In this document: positions 1 through 5,177 of the stretch, piece after piece
How the letters are laid out: each line of letters opens with the position of its first letter
Numbering within the stretch: position 1 is the first letter of the stretch
Assembly (NCBI GenBank): GCA_038222915.1
Contig: JBBRHH010000345.1
Location: 1-6,818, forward strand
Origin: JBBRHH01 sp038222915
Lineage (GTDB): Bacteria > Planctomycetota > Phycisphaerae > Tepidisphaerales > Tepidisphaeraceae
Length of the DNA stretch: 6,818 bases
Direction of reading: 5' to 3'
The notes under the pieces: model-generated
What the model was told of the DNA's origin: nothing
Databases searched by the model: none
The model's input: only the letters and a program-made list of their open reading frames with translations
Position numbers and translations under genes: made by a program

Positions 1-357
1 CCGATAGACTGCCGTCCAGGCGCATCGCCGGTCCCGGTCGAGCCGCAGGTCGCCCCGGATGGCCGTCCAGAACGCATCGGGACAGCCAACCACGTCGTCG
101 GTGCTTGGCATGGTCTGTTCGGTAGCGATCCGTTCTATAACCGCGACCGCATCCCGGCCGATGGCCGCGGCGCTGGCATCCTCCATGTTGCTCTGCGTCT
201 GGCGGATCGCAACCGGAAAAATGGCTGCGATCATCATGAACCCGATGCCAAGGATCATGACGGAAAAGAGAATCTCCAGGAACGTAAAAGCTCCGCGGCC
301 ACGAAGCCGTGGCCGCGGGCTTTGTTCGTTCGAGTTGAAGTGTTTGTTGCGACGCAT
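1..357 (-). CDS. Prepilin/pseudopilin-like protein with N-terminal methylation motif (C-terminus cut by window edge)
   Basis: The first 119 codons are visible; the rest lies beyond the left edge. A basic leader of about 23 residues (MRRNKHF..., many Arg) is followed by GA-FTFLE and a hydrophobic segment at about residues 24-50. This is the class III prepilin signal recognised by prepilin peptidase. F24 would be +1 of the mature protein and E28 the conserved Glu+5; the -1 residue is Ala rather than the commoner Gly. Such proteins are membrane-anchored subunits of type IV pili or type II secretion pseudopili. After the helix come an AAIFPVAIRQTQ stretch and an Asp/Arg-rich soluble part. Which pilin class it belongs to cannot be told from this fragment. 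The ATG at 357-355 comes one base after the TGA (361-359) of the upstream ferritin-like gene, and I see no Shine-Dalgarno sequence, so translation is probably coupled. The prepilin identity is strong; its role is unknown. Confidence 0.85.
   Translation of the reverse strand, partial: MRRNKHFNSNEQSPRPRLRGRGAFTFLEILFSVMILGIGFMMIAAIFPVAIRQTQSNMEDASAAAIGRDAVAVIERIATEQTMPSTDDVVGCPDAFWTAIRGDLRLDRDRRCAWTAVYR
293..318. repeat. Perfect 11-bp inverted repeat (hairpin) inside the prepilin leader codons
   Basis: Bases 293-303 (CCGCGGCCACG) are the exact reverse complement of 308-318, separated by a 4-base loop (304-307). It lies about 40 nt inside the minus-strand prepilin gene and encodes the Arg/Gly/Pro-rich leader just before the methylation motif. 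In mRNA it would be a very GC-rich stem. It could damp translation or be a dispersed palindromic element inserted in frame, but GC-rich Arg/Gly codons alone can also produce palindromes. No T-tract follows it on either strand, so it does not look like an intrinsic terminator. Confidence 0.7.
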
Positions 358-358
358 A

Positions 359-1057
359 TCAGGTGGTGACGATGTATTGGGAGACGGCCGCCAACACCTG
401 ATTGGGGCCGAGGGGCGAATCCGCGCCGTGATTCTGATACGGCTTGGGAGCGACGTTCAGCGGCACATCGAAGATCTGATTCAGTAGCGCAAACAACTGG
501 GCCGTGTGCCGCGCTTCGGTGCCCTGAATCGCGCCGGCCACGGGGAGATACTGGCTGCCGGAGCTGAAAAACGGAATAGCGCCCAGATAGGCGGAGACGC
601 CGGTCGCTTCAACATCGGCGGCCATCTGGATGATCTGCTGGCGGCTTTTGCTTTCGATGCCGAACTGATACTTGAAAGCGCCAATGGCCTTGTTGCCAAG
701 AACCGACGTGAGCAGATTTCGGTGAAGCCGTTCCACTTCGCCGAAGCGGATCATGTAGCGCACATCTTCATGGGTGCTCGGATCGAGGTTAAGCCCCGGG
801 ATTGTGGTTCCAAGGTAATTGGTGCCGCCGGTGGTGAGGCGGAGGACACATTGGTGATAGAAGTCGGCCTCCAGTTGCTCCAGCGCCAGGGCATAGTTGA
901 CGACTTTCACGTCGCCGGTGCCGGGAATGTCGCTGTAAGTGAGTGCGGGGCTGACAGCAAACGCTTTGCTGGCAGGGATGACAGAGGCGGCCGCCAGGGC
1001 CGCTGCGCCGCCGAGAAATGTGCGGCGGCTCGAAGATGTAGTTTTCTGCGGATTCAT
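359..1057 (-). CDS. Tat-exported ferritin-like domain protein (second of a tandem pair)
   Basis: This 232-residue protein starts with a twin-arginine signal peptide: SRRTFLGG at residues 10-17, a hydrophobic Ala-rich stretch, and an AFA signal-peptidase site ending near residue 34. The rest matches the ferritin-like family often annotated as Ferritin_2 (PF13668). Helix 1 carries ALEQLEADFY (E60 and E63), helix 2 E109-x-x-H112, helix 3 DVEATGVSAYLGAIP (E150), and helix 4 E181-A-R-H184. These are the Glu and ExxH ligands expected for a di-iron centre, so it is probably a folded, exported, metal-binding four-helix bundle. Whether it oxidises iron, detoxifies peroxide or does something else is not known for this family. 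The start is supported by AAGGA (1069-1065) seven bases upstream of ATG 1057. It lies 53 bp after its paralogue and one base before the prepilin gene, so all three probably form one transcription unit. Confidence 0.85.
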   Translation of the reverse strand: MNPQKTTSSSRRTFLGGAAALAAASVIPASKAFAVSPALTYSDIPGTGDVKVVNYALALEQLEADFYHQCVLRLTTGGTNYLGTTIPGLNLDPSTHEDVRYMIRFGEVERLHRNLLTSVLGNKAIGAFKYQFGIESKSRQQIIQMAADVEATGVSAYLGAIPFFSSGSQYLPVAGAIQGTEARHTAQLFALLNQIFDVPLNVAPKPYQNHGADSPLGPNQVLAAVSQYIVTT

Positions 1058-1064
1058 GAAATTT

Positions 1065-1069
1065 TCCTT
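1065..1069 (-). promoter_or_regulatory. Ribosome binding site for the second ferritin-like gene
   Basis: AAGGA on the minus strand lies seven bases before ATG 1057-1055, within the 53-bp gap between the two ferritin-like genes. The gap shows no hairpin followed by a T-tract, which favours co-transcription of the pair. Confidence 0.6.
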
Positions 1070-1110
1070 TTTAGATTCTGAGTTGCGGTGTCGCGGTCGC
1101 GTCGTTTTGC

Positions 1111-1947
1111 TTACTTGAAAAAGGCGGAGGCGCGTTCGAGAACGACGGAAGGCGCCAGGAAGTATTCCAGCGCGTTGTCGGCCGGGGGCTTGGGGACGAC
1201 GCTTTGATCGCCGGCCATTTTGTGCGGGCCGGCGTCATTCCCGAGAACCGTATTGATGACGGCCGAGTGACGGGCCTCAGTCGAAAAGATCTCGGCCGCC
1301 GCCTGTGCAATCGTGTTGTTGGTCACGAACGGAATTGCACCCAGATACGCTCGCACGCCCGTCTCCTCGAGCGGAAGAATGGCGCCTAGGATCGAGGAGA
1401 GATTGGGCTTGATTCCAGGAGGAAGCTTATAACCGCGCGGGTTGGCTTTCACCGGAGTGCCGCCCATCGATTTAATCGTGGTGATGAGGAAATCGCGATG
1501 GGTGGCCTCGACGTACGCGAAGATGCGCAGGTAGTCGAATGCGTCGGCGGATGCGCCGGCGCCAATCGACCCGGCGGGGACCTTCAGCCGATAGCCGGTG
1601 GGCGCGGTGGAAAGCGGCGCACTGTTTGAATGGCCGCTCGCGGCGTTGAGGGCCTGACGATACAGATCAGCTTCAAGCAACTCGAGCGTCAACGCAAAGT
1701 TGAGCGCCTGCTCGTTGACGTTGCGGCCCGGAATGCCGGGAAAGTGATTCGTCTTCGCGTCCGGCGAAACCGTAGCCGCGGCGTCCGCACTTGCGCCGCC
1801 CGCGTAACGGCTGGCAACGTCCGCCGCATACGCCTCGGGCGTTTCGACCAATCGCATCGCGGCCGCGCCAATGCCGGCCGCGCCCATTAACTTCATGAAT
1901 CGCCGGCGAGTCGGGGCGTCACGCCTGATCTGGTCAAGTTCAAACAT
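1111..1947 (-). CDS. Tat-exported ferritin-like domain protein (first of a tandem pair)
   Basis: This 278-residue protein has a twin-arginine signal (TRRRFMK, residues 13-19) and a short hydrophobic segment ending around EAYA (about residue 41). The ferritin-like core follows: FALTLELLEADLYRQA (E89, E92), E147-A-T-H150, LEETGVRAYLGAIP (E194/E195) and E224-A-R-H227. The same ligand pattern is seen in the downstream gene, so the two are paralogues. This copy has a longer linker after the signal peptide (about 42-78), rich in Ala, Ser and Asp, and a longer insertion between helices 1 and 2. The frame stays open upstream to a GTG at 2022. I chose ATG 1947 because GGAG (1956-1953) sits five bases before it and because the Tat motif is then at the usual distance from the N-terminus. 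Expected location is the periplasm or outer face of the membrane. The exact biochemical role is unknown. Confidence 0.85.
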   Translation of the reverse strand: MFELDQIRRDAPTRRRFMKLMGAAGIGAAAMRLVETPEAYAADVASRYAGGASADAAATVSPDAKTNHFPGIPGRNVNEQALNFALTLELLEADLYRQALNAASGHSNSAPLSTAPTGYRLKVPAGSIGAGASADAFDYLRIFAYVEATHRDFLITTIKSMGGTPVKANPRGYKLPPGIKPNLSSILGAILPLEETGVRAYLGAIPFVTNNTIAQAAAEIFSTEARHSAVINTVLGNDAGPHKMAGDQSVVPKPPADNALEYFLAPSVVLERASAFFK

Positions 1948-1952
1948 AGGGT

Positions 1953-1956
1953 CTCC
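1953..1956 (-). promoter_or_regulatory. Ribosome binding site that fixes the start of the first ferritin-like gene
   Basis: GGAG on the minus strand (within AACGGAGACCCTATG) is five bases from ATG 1947-1945. It supports the 278-residue form over the GTG-started form beginning at 2022. Confidence 0.65.
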
Positions 1957-2021
1957 GTTTCGAAAAAGGCGCGCACCTGCCCGGCACGGGCAATATGGCA
2001 CGCGTGGTAAATTGAATTTCA

Positions 2022-2033
2022 CTGATCAATCAG
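2022..2033. repeat. Short inverted repeat CTGATCAATCAG, possible operator
   Basis: CTGAT and ATCAG are exact inverted arms flanking two bases, 75-86 bp upstream of the first ferritin-like start. An eight-base palindrome CACGCGTG (1999-2006) is nearby. Either could bind a dimeric regulator, but palindromes this short also arise by chance. Confidence 0.25.
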
Positions 2034-2201
2034 AGATGCCAAACGGCAACAGACGTGCGCCTCCAGGCTAACGCGTCTCCGTTGCAACCCAACAAGAGTC
2101 GATGTGTTTTATATTCCGTCAAAATGAGGTCCGCAGAAAATCGCGATCCTGAGTTGGCACATCGCAGCATACGTAAACGCCGTGCCATATAGTTGCATTT
2201 A

Positions 2202-2348
2202 ATGGAAACGTTATTTCCACCTCAAATTCAGAGCATTCCAAAAATGTCCATTCGCGCCGCCAACGCTTTGTCCGCTTCGACTGTTTCGATATGCGCAACA
2301 CTGTCCAACTGGAACGACCGCATGGACCACGGGCGCACCAACTTGTAA
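2202..2348 (+). other. Possible 48-codon leader ORF upstream of the siroheme gene
   Basis: ATG 2202 opens a 48-codon frame (METLFPPQIQ...HGRTNL) ending in TAA at 2346-2348, 15 bases before the GTG start of the siroheme gene and in the same frame. No Shine-Dalgarno sequence precedes the ATG, and the peptide matches nothing I recognise; it has no Cys/His cluster, membrane segment or run of one amino acid. It could be a leader peptide or a chance ORF. Chance is more likely. Confidence 0.2.
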
Positions 2349-2363
2349 ACTGAGCGATTCACC

Positions 2364-2999
2364 GTGCCCGACAGCTATCCCATCCTGCTGAATCTTAAAG
2401 GTCGATTGGCCGTCATCGTCGGCGGCGGGGGCGTGGCCCTGCGAAAGGCGACGGGCCTGCTGGCCGCGGGAGCTAAGGTTCGTTGCGTTGCGCCAATGAT
2501 CTTGTCCGACATGCCATTCGGTGTGGAGCGGGTCGTGGAATTCTTCGAGCCGCGCCACCTGGACGGAGCAACGCTGGCGTTCGCCGCGACGAACTCTCCC
2601 GAAATAAACGATGCCGTGACAGCCGAAGCACATCGCCGTGGCATTCTGGTGAACCGGGCCGACCTGAATGATGAAGCGCCCGGAGACTTCACGCTGCCCG
2701 CGATATGGCGAGATGGGGCCGTCACACTTGCGATTTCCGCGAGCGGTTCGCCCACCCTGGCCGCTGCCATCCGCGACCGGCTTGTAGAGCGGCTCGACCC
2801 TGCCCTCCTGCGAATGGCGCAGACGATGGTGCAGCTAAGGCCAATAATTAAAGCGCAGGTTCCCGACCCGGCCCGGCGGCAGGAAATTTTCCGGGCCCTG
2901 GCCGGTCCCGAAGCACTGGCGGTCCACGAACAAGGGGGGTTGGACGCGGTACAACAGTGGATCGAGGGCAAATTGCGGAGGAATGATCCAAATGCCTGA
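2364..2999 (+). CDS. Precorrin-2 dehydrogenase / sirohydrochlorin ferrochelatase-type siroheme synthase (CysG N-terminal/Met8 family)
   Basis: This 211-residue protein oxidises precorrin-2 to sirohydrochlorin with NAD+ and, in bifunctional members, inserts Fe2+ to make siroheme, the cofactor of sulfite and nitrite reductases. An NAD-binding Rossmann fold begins at VIVGGGGVALRKATGLLAAGA (residues 17-37), followed by VRCVAP, FAATNSPEIND (73-83) and VNRADLNDEAPGDFTLPA (96-113). D100 falls where the catalytic Asp of the CysG family is expected. The segment LAISASGSPTLAAAIRDRL then matches the dimerisation region. It lacks the C-terminal uroporphyrinogen methyltransferase domain of full CysG, so precorrin-2 must be made by a separate enzyme. 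GTG 2364 is the only sensible start: an in-frame TAA lies at 2346 and no ATG follows close by. Only a weak GAG (2352-2354) precedes it, which suggests modest translation. Its end overlaps the next gene by 8 bp. The family is secure; whether it also chelates iron is inferred. Confidence 0.92.
   Translation: MPDSYPILLNLKGRLAVIVGGGGVALRKATGLLAAGAKVRCVAPMILSDMPFGVERVVEFFEPRHLDGATLAFAATNSPEINDAVTAEAHRRGILVNRADLNDEAPGDFTLPAIWRDGAVTLAISASGSPTLAAAIRDRLVERLDPALLRMAQTMVQLRPIIKAQVPDPARRQEIFRALAGPEALAVHEQGGLDAVQQWIEGKLRRNDPNA
2977..2981 (+). promoter_or_regulatory. Ribosome binding site that decides the start of the HemX/CcsA-like gene
   Basis: GGAGG lies inside the end of the siroheme gene. It is one base from the ATG at 2983 but ten bases from the ATG at 2992, so the latter is the better start. 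Confidence 0.65.
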
Positions 3000-3861
3000 T
3001 TTTGTCGTCGGGCTGTCGTTGCCGCTTGGGTTCGTTGACCCCGCGCCGATAGGCCAACCAACTTCCATCCAGTTCGCGCTGCTGATTCTGGCGGCCGTGT
3101 TGGTTGCCTGCGGAGTTATTTGCTCGCTCGCCCGTTTGAAGTGGGATGAGAACGATCGGCTGCGTGTTGCTTCGAAAGTGCTCATGGCGGCCGGCGGCGC
3201 GATGGCGCTGGTTGTCTTGATCTGGCACTCGACGACGCGTGGAAGCTGGCTGCCGGTTGGCGACAACTTTGACGCGCTGATCTGGCTGGCGTGTCTGCTC
3301 GGGCTGTTCCTGTTTTATATTCAAGGCCGCAAGCCACTGACCGGGCTGGATTGGTTCGTTGGACCGATCATTGTGTTGTTGCTGGTCGGCTCGGTGTTGT
3401 TCGGGGCGCGCGAGTATCGACCGTACGGCCACAATGCCTGGCAATGGGTGCACCGTGTCAGCGCGTATGGCGGTGCAGTCGCCTTTGCGATCGCGGCCGC
3501 CGGCGGCGCCATGTACGTGATCGTCAGTCGTCGTCTCCGCCAAAAGGGCCCGCCGGGCAAGAGCCTGGGCAGCCTGGAGCGATTGGAACACCTCAACGTA
3601 GTTTCCGTCACGCTCGGGTTCGCGCTGCTCACCATCGCCTTGATCACCGGCATCGTCCAATGGAGCTCGACCAAACAGGCGCCTCCGCTCGCGAAGTTGC
3701 TGTTGGCGCTCCTCGCCTGGGCCGTCTACGCGATCGTCCTGCACGCCCCGATCAATCCCCGCTTTCGCGGCCGGCGCGCGGCCACACTGAGCATCTGCGG
3801 CTTCCTTTTGATGATCGGCGTGTTGATCGCGGTGCAGTTTGTCGGAGGGAGCGGCCGATGA
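2992..3861 (+). CDS. CcsA/HemX-family cytochrome c assembly-type membrane protein
   Basis: This 289-residue protein (292 if ATG 2983 is used) has about eight hydrophobic segments (roughly 27-49, 61-79, 93-111, 121-138, 155-179, 203-223, 233-251, 264-285). The order of conserved blocks fits the CcsA/HemX family (PF01578): WHSTTRGSWLPVGDNFDALIW, WQWVHRVSAYGGAVAF with H154, LERLEHLNVVSVTLGFALLTI, and RFRGRRAATLSICGFLL. CcsA proteins move haem for cytochrome c maturation. HemX relatives encoded beside hemA limit HemA (glutamyl-tRNA reductase) levels in Bacillus. The Trp-rich WWD loop of true CcsA haem exporters is not visible: the equivalent stretch after LITG reads IVQWSSTKQAPP. The C-terminal external His is also missing, since the protein ends GGSGR. 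Together with its place directly before hemA (4-bp overlap), this favours a HemX-type role over haem export. Function is inferred from family and context. Confidence 0.8.
   Translation: MPDFVVGLSLPLGFVDPAPIGQPTSIQFALLILAAVLVACGVICSLARLKWDENDRLRVASKVLMAAGGAMALVVLIWHSTTRGSWLPVGDNFDALIWLACLLGLFLFYIQGRKPLTGLDWFVGPIIVLLLVGSVLFGAREYRPYGHNAWQWVHRVSAYGGAVAFAIAAAGGAMYVIVSRRLRQKGPPGKSLGSLERLEHLNVVSVTLGFALLTIALITGIVQWSSTKQAPPLAKLLLALLAWAVYAIVLHAPINPRFRGRRAATLSICGFLLMIGVLIAVQFVGGSGR
3844..3848 (+). promoter_or_regulatory. Ribosome binding site for hemA
   Basis: GGAGG is nine bases before ATG 3858, inside the end of the HemX-like gene. It shows that hemA starts at 3858 although its frame is open for 189 codons further upstream. 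Confidence 0.8.
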
Positions 3862-5177
3862 ACCGCCTACTCCTCCTGGGACTCAATCACACCAGCGCGC
3901 CGCTCGCGGTGCGCGAGAAGCTCGCCTTCAACACCCAGCAGGCGCGGGCGGCCACCGATCAATTTCGCGAACGCTTCCCCGAGGCCGAACTGGTGCTGCT
4001 CTCCACGTGCAACCGCGTGGAGTTTTACACGTCGCGTCCGGTGCACAGCCATCCGCGCGTGGAAGAGCTGATCGAGTTCATCGGGCAGTTTCACACCGCC
4101 GGCGCGGAGCAATTCGAGCCGCATCTGTATACGAAGACCGACAAAGACGTCGTCGATCACCTGTTTAACGTGGTCTCTTCACTCGACTCGATGGTGCTCG
4201 GCGAAACGCAGATACTCGGACAGGTGCGCGACGCCTACGACGCGGCTTGCGCGGCCCAGTCGACCGGCGCGATGCTCAATCCGTTGTTTCAACGGGCGCT
4301 CGCTGTCGGCAAACAGGTCATGCGCGATACGGCTCTGTGCGAAGGCCGCGTGAGCGTTGCGAGTGTCGCAGTGGATTACGCCCGGCGCATCTTCGATCAC
4401 TTTCAGGACAAGACGGTGCTCAGCATCGGCGCTGGCAAAATGGCCACGCTGGCGCTGACCGGGTTTGCGGCGCTCTCGCCCGGCAAGCTGCTGATTTGCA
4501 ATCGTGATGCCGATAAGGCCGGCCGGCTCGCTGAGCGTTTCAACGCCGAGCCGGTGCCGTTCGACAATCTTTCCGACCATCTCGTCGCGGCCGACATCGT
4601 GATTTCGTCCACTGGATCGGCCAAACCGATCATCACACGGGACGCTTTTGCCCGCATCGTCGCCCGCCGACGATATCGACCGATGTTTCTGATCGACATC
4701 GCGCTGCCGCGCGACATCGAGTCCGGCGTCGGCGACATCGAGAATGTCTACCTCTACAACCTCGACGATCTTCAACAGGTCGTGGCCACCACACAAAACG
4801 AGCGTGCCGGTGCGACAACCGCCGCGAAAGAAATCGTCGCCCAGCAGTTGCAGGAATTCGTCCTGTGGCACCGCCAGCGGGCCATGGGGCCGATGATCGA
4901 TCGGCTCTACAAGCGATATCAGGACATCGCGGCGCAGGAAGTGGCGCGCACGGTCAAGAAGCTGGGCCCTCTGGACGAGCAGGAGAAATCACACCTCGAG
5001 GAACTGGCGAGGCGGCTGGTGAACAAGCTGCTGCACGATCCGATTCAGACACTTCGGCAGTCGGACGCGATGCACGGGCCGGCCGCACAATACCTGCATG
5101 CGATGGAACAACTGTTCAAGCTCAACGCGCCCGACGGCGAAGACGAGGACGATCTTGGCCAAGACCCGACGGCGTAA
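3858..5177 (+). CDS. hemA: Glutamyl-tRNA reductase
   Basis: HemA reduces the glutamate on Glu-tRNA(Glu) to glutamate-1-semialdehyde with NADPH, the first committed step of tetrapyrrole synthesis in the C5 pathway. The 439 residues match the usual family length. The N-terminal catalytic domain has LLGLNHTSAPLAVREKLAF and LLSTCNRVEFY with nucleophile C51. Then come HLFNVVSSLDSMVLGETQILGQV (101-123), the NADPH-binding VLSIGAGKMA (187-196), ICNRDADKAGRLAERF, ISSTGSAKPII and FLIDIALPRDIE (278-288). A C-terminal helical dimerisation domain (about 325-422) and an acidic tail complete it. The SSLDSMVLGE variant replaces the commoner SGLDSM. It overlaps the HemX-like gene by 4 bp (ATGA) and the next gene by 23 bp, indicating translational coupling. 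Later haem genes such as hemC, hemD and hemB are not seen in the window. Confidence 0.97.
   Translation: MNRLLLLGLNHTSAPLAVREKLAFNTQQARAATDQFRERFPEAELVLLSTCNRVEFYTSRPVHSHPRVEELIEFIGQFHTAGAEQFEPHLYTKTDKDVVDHLFNVVSSLDSMVLGETQILGQVRDAYDAACAAQSTGAMLNPLFQRALAVGKQVMRDTALCEGRVSVASVAVDYARRIFDHFQDKTVLSIGAGKMATLALTGFAALSPGKLLICNRDADKAGRLAERFNAEPVPFDNLSDHLVAADIVISSTGSAKPIITRDAFARIVARRRYRPMFLIDIALPRDIESGVGDIENVYLYNLDDLQQVVATTQNERAGATTAAKEIVAQQLQEFVLWHRQRAMGPMIDRLYKRYQDIAAQEVARTVKKLGPLDEQEKSHLEELARRLVNKLLHDPIQTLRQSDAMHGPAAQYLHAMEQLFKLNAPDGEDEDDLGQDPTA
5145..5149 (+). promoter_or_regulatory. Ribosome binding site supporting a TTG start at 5155
   Basis: GAGGA lies five bases before TTG 5155, inside the acidic tail codons of hemA. 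An in-frame ATG at 5098 has no Shine-Dalgarno sequence near it, and the next in-frame ATG (5611) would remove several membrane segments. Confidence 0.55.

Larger units (their letters stand above)
1948..2363. promoter_or_regulatory. Divergent intergenic region between the ferritin-like and tetrapyrrole operons
   Basis: This 416-bp gap, especially 2100-2250, is visibly richer in A and T than its flanks and must hold promoters for both directions. Promoter-like hexamers occur on the plus strand: TATATT at 2110-2115, TTGGCA at 2154-2159 and TATAGT at 2188-2193. None pair at 16-18 bp spacing, so I do not assign a promoter. Two small palindromes lie on the ferritin side: CACGCGTG (1999-2006) and CTGATCAATCAG (2022-2033, 5-bp arms around two bases). 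No Fur-type box was recognised. The only ORF with any plausibility is the 48-codon one at 2202-2348. No RNA gene, riboswitch or terminator was seen. Confidence 0.6.

Noticed and set aside
59..487. 142-codon plus-strand ORF at the left end
   Set aside because: It is antisense to the prepilin-like gene and the end of the ferritin-like gene, and shows no recognisable domain.
506..1081. 191-codon plus-strand ORF opposite the second ferritin-like gene
   Set aside because: Antisense shadow: no family features, while the minus strand has a Tat signal and di-iron ligands.
1948..2022. GTG start at 2022 for the first ferritin-like gene
   Set aside because: The 25 extra residues have no signal-peptide logic and would push the Tat motif inward; ATG 1947 has a good GGAG.
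2110..2193. Sigma-70-like promoter in the intergenic region
   Set aside because: TATATT, TTGGCA and TATAGT occur, but no -35/-10 pair has 16-18 bp spacing, so no promoter is called.
2203..2217. GGAAA/TTTCC inverted arms around CGTTA as an operator or hairpin
   Set aside because: Only five-base arms, easily explained by chance in the A+T-rich stretch.
2848..3744. 298-codon minus-strand ORF opposite the siroheme and HemX-like genes
   Set aside because: Its composition (Gln, Arg, Asp, His mix) is typical of an antisense shadow in a GC-rich genome, and both plus-strand genes have recognisable families.
3291..3857. A 189-codon in-frame upstream extension of hemA, which would make a 628-residue fusion protein
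   Set aside because: It overlaps the well-supported HemX-like gene in another frame, has an Arg/Ala/Pro-rich shadow composition, and hemA has a good ribosome binding site and standard N-terminus at 3858.
5098..5154. ATG 5098 as start of the GT-C-like gene
   Set aside because: No Shine-Dalgarno sequence, and an 80-bp overlap with hemA; TTG 5155 has a better ribosome binding site. It remains an alternative.
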